NCBI GenBank assembly: GCA_025359065.1
Contig: JANYHM010000115.1
Location: 62,001-126,000 of the forward strand
Length of the DNA: 64,000 nucleotides
Source: Synechococcales cyanobacterium GL140_1_metabinner_5_sub
GTDB lineage: Bacteria > Cyanobacteriota > Cyanobacteriia > Cyanobacteriales > Chamaesiphonaceae
Direction: 5' to 3'
The position numbers and the translations under genes were made by a program. Under the pieces are notes generated by a model that did not search any database, was not told the origin of the DNA, and was given only the letters and a program-made list of their open reading frames with translations. Positions 38,063-48,200 of this stretch are shown here, in pieces (within the stretch, counting starts at the first letter, position 1; each line of letters opens with the position of its first letter).

Positions 38063-40486
38063 GTGAACGCAGACAAGTTATCTAAATATTCCCGTCCGGT
38101 CATTGTTTCGCTATTGATTAGCGGTGGCATGTTACAGTTAGCAGCACCAGTTTTGGCTCTTGGCACAGATGCTGGCACCCAGATCACCAACACGGCTACT
38201 GCTAGTTACGAAGATCCGACCGACCCTAACAAACCGTTAAATACTTTCTCTAACACTGTTAAAGTGACAGTCGCAGAAGTTGCCGGATTAACTGTAACTG
38301 CCGATACCTTTGCGATCGGCAAAGGTACTGGGATCAACGGCGTTGTGAACAGCGGTGTTGGTGCAGAAGCTGGTGACAAAGTGAACTTTGACTATATTGT
38401 TACCAACGTAGGTAACGATGCTACACAATTCCGAATTCCTGGTACTGCTACTGTTGCTGGTGCTGGTTCTGTAGACAAAGTTCAGTACTTTGACGGCACC
38501 AATTGGATTGATATTCCTAATGCTGGTGAATTCATTAGCCCTTCTAAGCTGTCTGGTGAAACCCTGAAGGTGCGCGTTATCGTTTCTATTTTGGCTGGTG
38601 CCACTGCCAACACTGATGTAACAGTAACTTTAGGTAATACCACCACTCCTGGTGCTCAAAACGTTACTCGTGATGCTACTGGTGGTGACGTATTTACTGT
38701 CGATAACCCCAATGGTGTGGCCGGTGAAGTTGATGGTGCTCCTGAAAATGGTGTCAGAGAAGCTTCTGTGTCGCAAAAAGTAACAGTTGGTGCTACTCCT
38801 GAAGCATTTGCTACTGTTACCAAAGTACATGGCGCTCAAAACCCAGGTGCTAACCCCAATATTTTGACTGATGACACCTTAACCTATTCATTGGCTTTAA
38901 AAGTTGCTAGCCAAGTTGATGTTCCTGTTACTAGCAACAAAATTGCTGCGGACTTAGCTGCTACTACCATCACTTTAGATGGCAATGCCGCAGCTAAGAA
39001 GGTATTGGTATCTGACGCTGTACCTCAGTATACCACTGCCAAAACTGTAACTGCACCTGCTGGCTGGACTGCCGTTTACACCACTAGCGTTGCTGCTACT
39101 GTGACTGCTGATAAAGCAATTTGGTTGTCAATTGGCACTGGTAGCGTTGCTGTACCTGCTGGCGCAACTCGCGTTGGTTTTGTAGCTGATGGCCCGATCG
39201 CCAAAGGTTCTACTACTCCTGACATGCTTGTCACAGTAGAGTTTACTAACATGCCTGCGACAGGTGGCAACGTTGCTAACATCGCTCAGGTATTTGGTAG
39301 CACCAATGTTAACGGTGTTCTGAAGCCAGTCTACGACGAATCTGGAGACAACAAGCCTAACAACTATAACGACAATGGCACTCCAGGACCTGTCGATCCT
39401 GCTACCGGCAGCCCAGTTGTTTCGACTGGTGTGGTTGATCCTACAGCTCCTGGCGTAACCGATACCAACAACAACAACACTGGTACTGGTGACGGTGGTG
39501 AACCAAACGTTTTAGCCGTTACTCCTCCTGGACAAGCCGGTATTTTGAACGGTACTAGCAACAATCCTGGTGCAGTTGGTCCTACTGGTGAAAATGATGA
39601 TTTCACTAACGTTTCTGCTCCAATTCCAGCTACTACTTGGGTTCTAGATGCCAATGGCAACTATGTTCCATCTGCAATCAATCCAGGTTCTGTACCTTTC
39701 TCCAACACTTTCAAAACTGCCGTTGGTAGCCCAACTGGTAGCGTAGACTTATTGCCTGTAACTCCAGCTACTCCCCTACCTGCTGGCACCAAGGTGACTA
39801 TCAGTAACGGTGGCTCCTCCAAGGTTTATGAGTTTGATGGCACTAAGTTTGTAGATGTAGTTAATGGTGTTGCTACCACAACTCCTGCTACTCCTTTGGT
39901 TATTGCTAACGTAGTTGCTGATACTAAGGTGAATTACGGCGTAGACGTAGATCTACCTGCTGGCACTCCACAGTTAGCTGGTTACAGTGTACCTGTTACT
40001 GCTTTTGTAGACATCAATGGTGACGGCATTTTGGGTGCTACTGATCCTCAAAATAAAACCATTGATCGGGTTTACACTGGCTACCTTAAGCTGACTAAAG
40101 AAGCTCAAATTACTGATGCTAATGGTGGAATTGTTGAAGCCTTTACTGCTGCTCCTAACAAGAAAGCACAGCCCGGTCAGTCGATCGAGTACAGGATCAC
40201 TTATACCAATATCTCGGAAGTCGCTCCTGCTAACAGCGGTAGCGTCACCTTGAATGCTGCCAACATCAAAGTAACTGAGGATGGTAATGCTGCTCCTAAC
40301 AACTGGGCACCTATTACTACTCACAAAGTAGGCTCAGCTACCGGCAGCAACAATGGTGCCATCACCTTTGACGCTGGTGCTAGCAACAACAGTACTCCGA
40401 CCGTAGCTGTCTACAAAGATGTAGTAGCCGGTCCTTTAGGTCCTCAAGCTGCTGGGTCATTCCGTTTCACTCGCGTTGTGAAATAA
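38063..40486 (+). CDS. Large secreted surface protein, putative major subunit
   Basis: 807 residues from a GTG start. A signal peptide spans about 1-33 ('IVSLLISGGMLQLAAPVLA'). The mature chain opens with 'ITNTATASY' (41-49) and 'EDPTDPNKPLNTFSNTVKV', then DUF11-like units ('NFDYIVTNVGNDATQFRIP'; 'IEYRITYTNIS' near 710), an Asp/Asn-rich stretch 'DESGDNKPNNYNDNGTPG' near 430, and 'FVDINGDGILGATD' near 650, which looks like a calcium-binding DxNxDG loop. There is no cysteine at all. Composition is dominated by Ala, Gly, Thr, Val and Asn. Codons are strongly biased to GCT, GGT, GTT, ACT and AAC, more than in the neighbours, which suggests high expression. Paralogous to the next gene over its whole length. 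Followed by a strong terminator. Function unknown; a structural surface layer or fibre subunit is inferred. Confidence 0.8.
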   Translation: MNADKLSKYSRPVIVSLLISGGMLQLAAPVLALGTDAGTQITNTATASYEDPTDPNKPLNTFSNTVKVTVAEVAGLTVTADTFAIGKGTGINGVVNSGVGAEAGDKVNFDYIVTNVGNDATQFRIPGTATVAGAGSVDKVQYFDGTNWIDIPNAGEFISPSKLSGETLKVRVIVSILAGATANTDVTVTLGNTTTPGAQNVTRDATGGDVFTVDNPNGVAGEVDGAPENGVREASVSQKVTVGATPEAFATVTKVHGAQNPGANPNILTDDTLTYSLALKVASQVDVPVTSNKIAADLAATTITLDGNAAAKKVLVSDAVPQYTTAKTVTAPAGWTAVYTTSVAATVTADKAIWLSIGTGSVAVPAGATRVGFVADGPIAKGSTTPDMLVTVEFTNMPATGGNVANIAQVFGSTNVNGVLKPVYDESGDNKPNNYNDNGTPGPVDPATGSPVVSTGVVDPTAPGVTDTNNNNTGTGDGGEPNVLAVTPPGQAGILNGTSNNPGAVGPTGENDDFTNVSAPIPATTWVLDANGNYVPSAINPGSVPFSNTFKTAVGSPTGSVDLLPVTPATPLPAGTKVTISNGGSSKVYEFDGTKFVDVVNGVATTTPATPLVIANVVADTKVNYGVDVDLPAGTPQLAGYSVPVTAFVDINGDGILGATDPQNKTIDRVYTGYLKLTKEAQITDANGGIVEAFTAAPNKKAQPGQSIEYRITYTNISEVAPANSGSVTLNAANIKVTEDGNAAPNNWAPITTHKVGSATGSNNGAITFDAGASNNSTPTVAVYKDVVAGPLGPQAAGSFRFTRVVK

Positions 40487-40513
40487 CCTGTCTCTTTCGG
40501 GAGTACTAAATCT

Positions 40514-40533
40514 GCGGGCGGTTCGCCGCCCGC
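40514..40533 (+). terminator. Strong terminator after the first surface-protein gene
   Basis: 8-bp all-GC stem GCGGGCGG/CCGCCCGC with a UUCG tetraloop, followed by TTTCTTCC, 28 bp past the stop codon. It would let only part of the transcripts reach the downstream genes. Confidence 0.88.
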
Positions 40534-40668
40534 TTTCTTCCAAATCACAGAATGTTCGCTGGTCTAGGCTCGGGTGAATCAGTTCAGCCTACACAAGCGA
40601 AACATCTAAACTATTTGGTTTTGTCCTTTAACCTCAGGTCGCAATAGCAAGTTTATTGCAGAGCAAGC

Positions 40669-43080
40669 GTGAAACAATTTTCCTCGATTCGTAATTTATC
40701 ACTGTACTGCTTAGTGGCTACTGGCCTGAGTTTAGCAAGTACAGCAGTTGCTGCCCCAGTGCCCATTATCAGCAACCAAGCAGAAGGCAACTACCAAGAT
40801 CCGATCGATCCCAACAGGCCATTTACAGTTTTCTCTCCCACCCTAAAAATCAGTCTCCAAGAAATAGCTGGTATTACAGTCGTTCCGACTGGCATTACCC
40901 GCCAAGATGGCAGTTTAAATGGTGGCACCGTAGGCACTCCCACCAAAGACACGGTTCTATTTTACAATTTCGAGATTCAAAATATTGGCAGCGACACCAC
41001 TAAGTTTTTTGTGCCTAACCTTGCTCAAGTGGGGACAGTTGGTAACTTCCAAAAAAATCAATATTTCAATAGTATTGATTGGTTAGATGTACCTGTTGGG
41101 GGTTTTACTAGTGGAGTGATGCTGCCAAATGCCAAACTACCAGTGCGAGTAGTAGTTTTAGTGAATGATGCGATCGGCGATTTACCGGTCACATTAGGTA
41201 AAACGACGGGTTCTATAAATCCTGCTCAGACCCAAAACCAACTGCGCATCGACAACCCCGAAGACGTTTACACCATTGATGTGGCAGATGGAACAGTCGG
41301 AGAATATGATGGTCAACCTGGTAATGGTACTCGGGAAGCTCAGGCAACCCAAACCTTCAAAATAGGTGCTACGCCAGAAGCGCTTGCTAAAGTTACACTG
41401 GAAATCAAACAGCCTTTTAACCCGGCTGACAACACCATTAATTTTGGTCTGAGCTTGAATGTAGCTGATACCTTGCCCACGAATGTGAGCAATATTAGTC
41501 CTACGGATTTAACTGGTACTAGTACTTCGATCGATGGTCAAACTAAAACAGGCATCTTGATTTCTGACGCGATTCCGTTGGGCACTAAACTGATAGCAGC
41601 AGTCACACCAGATAATACCTGGATACCAATTTATTTCTACAGTAGCACCTCGATCAGTTCTACCGATACAGCTAATAATGTTGCTTGGTCTACCACTCCC
41701 CCCGATGCCAACACCGCTCTAAATGTCCGACGAGTAGGCTTCTTCCGCAACGATTACCGGATGCCCAAAGGCACTACAGTTATAGGATTTCAAGTCAAAG
41801 TCGAAATCACCGACTTTAGCCGCACCGAAATTTATAATATTGCTCAGGTCTTTGGTAGCCAACCCCAAAATCCGAACAACTCGGCAGACAAAAATCCTAG
41901 CACTAAGCTCATCTTTGATGAATCTGGTGACAGCCAACCCAATAACTACAATGATGATGGTACGGCAGGAATAAAAGATACAGAGCAGCAGCCTGTATTG
42001 TATCCGGGGATTTTGGATGCAGCGGTTCCGGCTAATGACCCTCGATCACCAAACAGAATTGGTTCTGATACGAGCAAGAATTCACCAGATGGCGAATTTT
42101 TATCGGTGCCCTTCAAGATTGCTGCTCCCCCGGCACTCAAAAATGGCCCTCGGGAACAGCCCACCGCAGTTGGTGCAACTAACGACAACGATGATTTTAC
42201 CAATAAATCTACGCCGATCGCCTTTGGTGGCAGCGGAGCTATTGGCAGTCCAAATGGTTCCACAAATCTACCACTGGTCACTTTTACCAATACCGTATTA
42301 AACAGCAGTGACCTGGCTCGGGATATCAAAATATTACCCCAAGTATCGGTGGCTAGCGACTTACCCAATGGCACGATCATCACCTTACTGGATTCAGCAG
42401 ATGCTAATCTCACCGCAGCATTCAGCTACCAAAATAGCATTTTTACACCTGTCGTAAATAGCCCTGCTACCTTGGTGCTGAAAAATGTACTAGCCAGCGC
42501 TACTAAAAACTACACGGTGCAGGTTAGCCTACCGGCTGGCACCGGAGCAGTTAAGGGGTACCCCGTGAAATTACTGGCATTTATTGATACCAATAATGAC
42601 AATATCCCGGATACTACCGAAGCCAAAAATGCCACGATCGATCGCACTTACACCGGTTTTGTTGAGGTGTTAAAGGAATCGCGAGTGCTGGATGCTAACA
42701 AAATGCCGCTAACTGATGCCAAAGGTGTTTTTAGCGAAACGCCCAAACCAGTCAAAGTCGATCAGTACATCGAGTATCGCATCACCTACACCAATATCTC
42801 TACCGTGGCAGTGGGGACTGGCAACAAGCCTATTAGCGCTATCAACTTCACTATCACCGAAGACGGTATCGCCAGTCCAACCAATGCTAACAATTGGGGC
42901 GACTTGACCACCAATGATCCCAGTTCGGCGACCAGCACCGCAGGCACCATTACTCACAGTAAAGCTGGCGGAGTTGGCACGGCCACCGATTTAGACATAG
43001 TGAAATACCAAAATATTCTTACTAAGCCGATCGAACCTGGTCAGATTGGCACTTTTACCTTCCGACGTAAAGTAAAGTAG
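40669..43080 (+). CDS. Large secreted surface protein, paralogue of the preceding gene
   Basis: 803 residues from a GTG start. Signal peptide about 1-29 ('LYCLVATGLSLASTAVAA'); the only cysteine is inside it. Segment by segment it parallels the previous protein: 'ISNQAEGNY' (34-42), 'QDPIDPNRPFTVFSPTLKI', 'EYDGQPGNGTREAQATQ', 'IGATPEALAKVT', 'FDESGDSQPNNYNDDGTAG', 'FIDTNNDNIPDTTE', 'IEYRITYTNIS' and the C-terminal 'GTFTFRRKVK'. It lacks the extreme codon bias of its paralogue, so it is likely a minor form. No enzymatic motif is seen. It lies 182 bp downstream, past a terminator, and may have its own promoter. Confidence 0.78.
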   Translation: MKQFSSIRNLSLYCLVATGLSLASTAVAAPVPIISNQAEGNYQDPIDPNRPFTVFSPTLKISLQEIAGITVVPTGITRQDGSLNGGTVGTPTKDTVLFYNFEIQNIGSDTTKFFVPNLAQVGTVGNFQKNQYFNSIDWLDVPVGGFTSGVMLPNAKLPVRVVVLVNDAIGDLPVTLGKTTGSINPAQTQNQLRIDNPEDVYTIDVADGTVGEYDGQPGNGTREAQATQTFKIGATPEALAKVTLEIKQPFNPADNTINFGLSLNVADTLPTNVSNISPTDLTGTSTSIDGQTKTGILISDAIPLGTKLIAAVTPDNTWIPIYFYSSTSISSTDTANNVAWSTTPPDANTALNVRRVGFFRNDYRMPKGTTVIGFQVKVEITDFSRTEIYNIAQVFGSQPQNPNNSADKNPSTKLIFDESGDSQPNNYNDDGTAGIKDTEQQPVLYPGILDAAVPANDPRSPNRIGSDTSKNSPDGEFLSVPFKIAAPPALKNGPREQPTAVGATNDNDDFTNKSTPIAFGGSGAIGSPNGSTNLPLVTFTNTVLNSSDLARDIKILPQVSVASDLPNGTIITLLDSADANLTAAFSYQNSIFTPVVNSPATLVLKNVLASATKNYTVQVSLPAGTGAVKGYPVKLLAFIDTNNDNIPDTTEAKNATIDRTYTGFVEVLKESRVLDANKMPLTDAKGVFSETPKPVKVDQYIEYRITYTNISTVAVGTGNKPISAINFTITEDGIASPTNANNWGDLTTNDPSSATSTAGTITHSKAGGVGTATDLDIVKYQNILTKPIEPGQIGTFTFRRKVK

Positions 43081-43165
43081 CCAGTTTGGGAATACTAACT
43101 ATGATCGCCCTTTTCTTTGGGGAATCAGAATCTTTATCTACACTAGTCTAGGAGAATTCCTGCTC

Positions 43166-43678
43166 ATGAAACGCTCTATCTTCTCTACCTTTTCGACTGT
43201 TGCTATAGTGGCTCTTTCTACCACTATCTTACTCAACAGCAATTTACCAGTCATCGGCCAATTGGCGGTGCCCGCTGTCGCTCAATCTGCTGAGCAACAG
43301 CAAGCAATTAAACTCAACCTTTCTCAGAATAAGAAAGTTGGTTCTAAGTTGGTGCCTATCTCCAACAGCACTTCAGTTAAGCCCGGCGATGTAATTGTTT
43401 ACACCGTTACTGCTAACAACGTCAGCGATCGCACCATCACAAAATTGAACATTGACCAAAAAATCAAGTCTGGTACTGTTTATGAAAGCCAGTCAGCTAC
43501 CTCTGTAGCCAATGCCGATTTGACTTTCAGCGTTGACGGTGGTGCAAGCTTTTCAGCCAAACCAGTTCTCAACAAAAAGCCTGCTTCTGCTAGCACCTAC
43601 ACTAATGTTCGCTGGGTATTTGCTACTGTGCCACCTAAGAGCAAATCTACTGTCAGCTATGCCGTAGTTGTGCGCTAG
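43166..43678 (+). CDS. Small secreted DUF11-like protein
   Basis: 170 residues. Signal peptide about 1-40 ('VAIVALSTTILLNSNLPVIG' then 'QLAVPAVAQS'). The rest is one DUF11-type beta-sandwich: 'VKPGDVIVYTVTANNVSDRTI', (residues 72-92, key PGD and Y-x-x-x-x-N-x-S), 'DQKIKSGTVYESQSA' and 'ANADLTFSVDGGASFSA', ending with 'KSTVSYAVVVR'. No cysteine in the mature part. It could be a cap, linker or chaperone-like single-domain unit of the same structure. AGGAG lies 12 bp before the ATG. Confidence 0.78.
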   Translation: MKRSIFSTFSTVAIVALSTTILLNSNLPVIGQLAVPAVAQSAEQQQAIKLNLSQNKKVGSKLVPISNSTSVKPGDVIVYTVTANNVSDRTITKLNIDQKIKSGTVYESQSATSVANADLTFSVDGGASFSAKPVLNKKPASASTYTNVRWVFATVPPKSKSTVSYAVVVR

Positions 43679-43732
43679 CTCGATGGTTCCGTCGATTCAG
43701 ACCCCGTCGATTTATTACTAAAGGAAAGCTTC

Positions 43733-45253
43733 GTGTTTAGATTTCAGTCGCCCTCACACAGAATATATCTGTCTGTTGGTTGTGCTAGCTGGTTGGTGTC
43801 GAGTTTATTAGCAGCTCAGCCCTTGTGGGCGCAGGATGCTGTGATTAAGATTACCAACCAAGCTCAGTACAATTACAACACCAATCAAGATGGCCCCAGC
43901 ACTGGTAGCCAAGATACTACAACTATTCAAAGCAGTACTGGTCAAATCGTCAACGATTTTACCGGCCTAATTGATCCGCTGGGGGTAATTACTGGCTGTA
44001 ACGGGCAGAAACTAGCAGATTACAACGGTTATACCATAGCCCTCTTTAACTCTGCTGCCGATGGATTGAATCCGACGGGGTTAGCGACCTTAGTACAAAC
44101 AGAAGTTCCTGACAATCCGAACAATAATATTCCTCTAGGTCTGCGACCAAATAGTAACAACGACAATCCTTTCAGGCTAGACACTACAAGTACAGGGGCT
44201 TATAACTTCCTGTTTAACAGGGCTGCTGGCCAATTGGATGTAGGTAAAAGCTATATTTTAGTTGTGAAACCACCAGCTAACTCCACCTATGCTGAACGAC
44301 GGATACGCATTGATGTTACTAGCTTCAGTAACAACATTTTGAGCTACAAAGCTACTAGTCTAGATGGTCAGCCTCTGAACTTAATTGATAATAGCACAGT
44401 AGTATCTAGCCAAGTAAACGTTAATGATGCTACCACCACCGGACTTAACCTTTCTTTGCTCAGTCTCAGAGGTATTGGAGTTAGTGCCTGCGATGCTAAG
44501 CCAATCCAAATTGTCAAAAGTGCCGATCGAGCCAGCGCCGAACCGGGCGACACAGTGGTTTATCGTCTGACTCTCCGCAACCTGAGCGACACCGATATTA
44601 TCAACCCCACAGTTACTGATACTTTACCTCTAGGACTATTCCTCCGCCCAGAATCGGTCAAAGCTCAGTTGGGTTCAGCAATACAGCCCGTCACTATTAG
44701 CCAAAACGGCAGCACCACTACATTCAAGGTCGGCGCACCTGGCTTTACTATCCCTGCAAAACAGGTAGTAAATTTGGTCTACGCTGCTACTTTAGATGCA
44801 GATGCTATTCGCGGCACTGGTCGAAACATCGCTAGCCTCACTGCTATTCGCAAAGATAACAATGTACCTATTACTGATGGCCCGGTTGGCTATCAGCTCA
44901 CTGTCCGTCAAGGCTTAATTCGAGATACTGGTACCTTACTTGGCCGAGTATTTGTCGATAAAAACTTTGATGGTGAACAACAGCCCAATGAACCCGGCGT
45001 ACCAAATGCCGTAGTCTTTTTAGACGACGGTAATCGGATCACGACAGATGCCAATGGTCTGTTCTCTGTCCAATCAGTTGCCACTGGGTATCGCACTGGC
45101 GTATTAGACCTAGGCAGTTTACCTGGATACACTCTAGCTCCCAATATCCGTTTTGTTGAACGCAACAGTCTATCCCGACTGGTGAAAATTGCTCCCGGTG
45201 GCATTGTCAGAATGAATTTTGGCGTTACACCTACAGCGCGCGAGGCTAAATAA
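43733..45253 (+). CDS. Secreted DUF11 / SdrD-B-like protein
   Basis: 506 residues from a GTG start with GGAAAG upstream. Signal peptide about 1-34 ('ASWLVSSLLAAQPLWAQ'). The mature chain again opens with 'ITNQAQYNY' (40-48). Residues ~60-255 form a domain with two cysteines, ~257-385 a DUF11 unit ('SAEPGDTVVYRLTLRNLSD', 'VTDTLPLGLFLRPESV'), and ~400-500 an SdrD-B-like unit ('GRVFVDKNFDGEQQPNEPG', then 'VVFLDDGNRITTDANGLFSV') with a probable Ca-binding DxNxDG loop. The C-terminus 'IAPGGIVRMNFGV' resembles the region before beta-barrels in larger fused proteins of other phyla. The beta-barrel gene begins 2 bp after its stop, which fits the idea that here the two parts are split and translationally coupled. 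Confidence 0.8.
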   Translation: MFRFQSPSHRIYLSVGCASWLVSSLLAAQPLWAQDAVIKITNQAQYNYNTNQDGPSTGSQDTTTIQSSTGQIVNDFTGLIDPLGVITGCNGQKLADYNGYTIALFNSAADGLNPTGLATLVQTEVPDNPNNNIPLGLRPNSNNDNPFRLDTTSTGAYNFLFNRAAGQLDVGKSYILVVKPPANSTYAERRIRIDVTSFSNNILSYKATSLDGQPLNLIDNSTVVSSQVNVNDATTTGLNLSLLSLRGIGVSACDAKPIQIVKSADRASAEPGDTVVYRLTLRNLSDTDIINPTVTDTLPLGLFLRPESVKAQLGSAIQPVTISQNGSTTTFKVGAPGFTIPAKQVVNLVYAATLDADAIRGTGRNIASLTAIRKDNNVPITDGPVGYQLTVRQGLIRDTGTLLGRVFVDKNFDGEQQPNEPGVPNAVVFLDDGNRITTDANGLFSVQSVATGYRTGVLDLGSLPGYTLAPNIRFVERNSLSRLVKIAPGGIVRMNFGVTPTAREAK

Positions 45254-45255
45254 CT

Positions 45256-48200
45256 ATGAAATACTCTCAAGCAGCTTTAGCGATTTGTCGAGCATTCTGG
45301 CTGGGCGCAGCTATTCAAGGATTAGGTTTAATTCTCTCTAGCACTTGCGTTCAAGCTGCTCCTCTTCTTGACAACGCAATTATTCCTGGCGCAGCGCTAG
45401 CTAGCCCCGCTCCGGCTGCACCAGAGCCATCAGCAGAACCAATCGCTCTAGCAAAACCAGTTAGCATCAGCAATCCGCTGCAAATTTTAACTCCGACTAC
45501 TAATAGTGTTGTCGATATCCCCGCAGCTACTGTTATCGTCCAATATTTAGGTAGCTCACCAATTGAACTAAAAGTCAACGGTCAACTGGTAGATAGTAAG
45601 TCGATCGGACGCACCGAAACTGATACTAAAACCAATATTGTTACCCAAACTTGGTATGGGGTATCGCTCAACGCTGGTGACAATATTATCGTTGCTCAAG
45701 ACAACCAGGGCAATACTGCGGTAAGCAAAGTACAGGTGCGTGGTGTACCAACAAAAGTACAGCTTACTACCAAAGAAAGCCGTGTACCTGCTGACGGTCG
45801 CTCTTTAGTAAATGTGGAAGGCCAGTTGCTAGATGAAAATGGCAACAATAGTAAACGCGATGGTGTAGTGACTCTTTATAGCACTGCGGGCGAATTTGCT
45901 GGCGTAGACAAAGACCGTGACCAGCCGGGTTTTCAAGTACCGGTAGTCAAAGGTTACTTCTCGGCTCCACTGAGAGCGGGTCTGACTGCTCAAAACGTGC
46001 AGATTCGAGCCACCATCATGAGCTTGGAAGCCACCACCCAAGTTCAGTTTGAGACTAACCTGCGCAGCTCGATCGCTACTGGTTTGTTAGATTTACGAGT
46101 AGGTGCTAGGGGCACTGACTACTATCGTTCTTTTACCGAGTTTTTACCGGTTGATCGCGATAACAACACCGAAGTCCGCTTACGTGGTCAAGGGTTTGCT
46201 ACTGGCCGCATTGGTGACTGGTCAGTAACTGGAGCTTTAAACAGCGATCGGCCTTTAAACAAGGTCTGTAACACCTCCGATCGACTATTCCGCGATACTA
46301 GCAGCACTCAATCTTGCGAAGATCTCTATCCGGTCTATGGCGATACTTCCAAAGTAGAAGCACTGACTCCTTCCCGAGACAGCGTCTATGTGAAACTAGA
46401 AAGCTCAGTAGGCGTAGCGGGTAGCACTCCCAACTCGTTGCTCTGGGGTGATTACAATACCACCGAGTTTGCCAATCGCTCTCAGCAGTTTACTACTACT
46501 TCTCGGAACCTTCATGGAGCTAAACTAAACTACAACTTTGGTAACTTGTTGGTTAGCGGTTTCTATGGCGACAATCTGCAAGGTTTCCAGCGAGATAACA
46601 TTGCCCCCGATGGCACTAGTGGCTATTACTTCTTGTCTCAGCGTTTACTGTTGGGTGGCACCGAATCTTTGAGCGTAGAGACCGAAGAGATTGATCGGCC
46701 AGGCAATGTGGTTAAAGTAGAGCCATTAGCCCGAGGCTTAGATTATGAAATTGACTACGATCGCGGTACCGTCTTACTGCGTAGTCCTTTGCTGCGCACT
46801 GCTGTAGCCGACAATGGCAACTTACTAGTTCGTCGCTTAATTGCTACTTATCAATATGCTAATGGTTCTAACAGTAACATTATTGGTAGTCGTGCCCAAT
46901 TTAACCTCAACCGCACTAATGGCCAAGAAAGTTGGTTAGCCGGTAGCTATACCAAAGAAACTCAAGGAATTAGAGACTTCAGCATTTTTGGTGTAGATGG
47001 ACTTATCTCCTTGGGCAACAGCAGCAACATTGTTGCAGAATACGCCCGTTCTACCAACAACAGCGGTCTAGGTGATGCGATAGGCGGCAGCGCCTTCCGG
47101 GTCGAAGGACAGTTCAAATTTAGCGATACCACTCAAAGTCGGGCTTACCTGCGCAGCAGTGAAGCTGGTTTTTCTAACAACGCGACTACTAGCTTTGTCC
47201 CTGGCCAAACTCGCTATGGTGCTGACCTAACTACTCGAATTGGTAACGGCACTAGTTTAAGGCTGCAAGCCGATCGAGAAGAAAATCGCGGTTTGCCCCC
47301 GATCGCCATCACCGGACTAACTAATTTCTTAATTCCCAGCATTCCAGTAACTGGTCGGGTCGATAACGACTTAACTACGGTTACGGCCGGTATTCAGCAA
47401 CGTTTGGGTAGTGCCACTGTCGATTTAGACTACGTTAATCGCAGTCGCCAAGATCGCTTAGCTACTCTTCCTAGCCAGTCAGATGTTTCTTCTGATCAGA
47501 TTCGGACAAGAGTTGGAATACCTTTAGGTAATAATTTGACTCTGCGAGGTCAAAATGAAATCAACCTCAGCAACCAGCAAGATGTGGTTTACCCTAACCG
47601 CACAGCTTTGGGCGTTGATTGGGCTGTATACCCCGGCATCAACCTGCGACTGAGCCAGAACTATGTTTCTAGCACCCAGTTTGGAGATAGCAATTATACC
47701 AGCTTAGATTTTGACAGCACATACAACCTCACCAACAGCACTAAAGTAATTGGTCGTTACTCTCTAAGTCCTTTCCAGTCGATCGGCTCTGTCGGACTTC
47801 AGCAAGGATTTGTGCTCAGCCCTGGACTCAAACTAGACCTGAACTACGAAAAAGTAATTGGTAGCATCACCAATGTTACTGGTGCTGGTCAGCAGTTTGC
47901 CCAACCCGTAGGCAGCGGTCAAGTAGCTTCTAGCTTAACCACTACTGGTGGCGACACCTATGGTATTGGTTTTAACTACACCGACAACGCCAACTTCCAA
48001 GCTAACGCTCGCTACGAACTGCGCAATACTAATATCAGCAGCTCCAGCTTAATTTCGGCGGGTGCTACAGGTAAGCTTGGTTCTGACTTGACTGCCTTGT
48101 TCCGCTTCCAGCAATCTGGAGCAGCTAATCAGCTTTTGCGAGATGCCCCGATCGGCGACACCACCAACCTCAAATTAGGGTTGGCTCTGCGGAACCCTGC

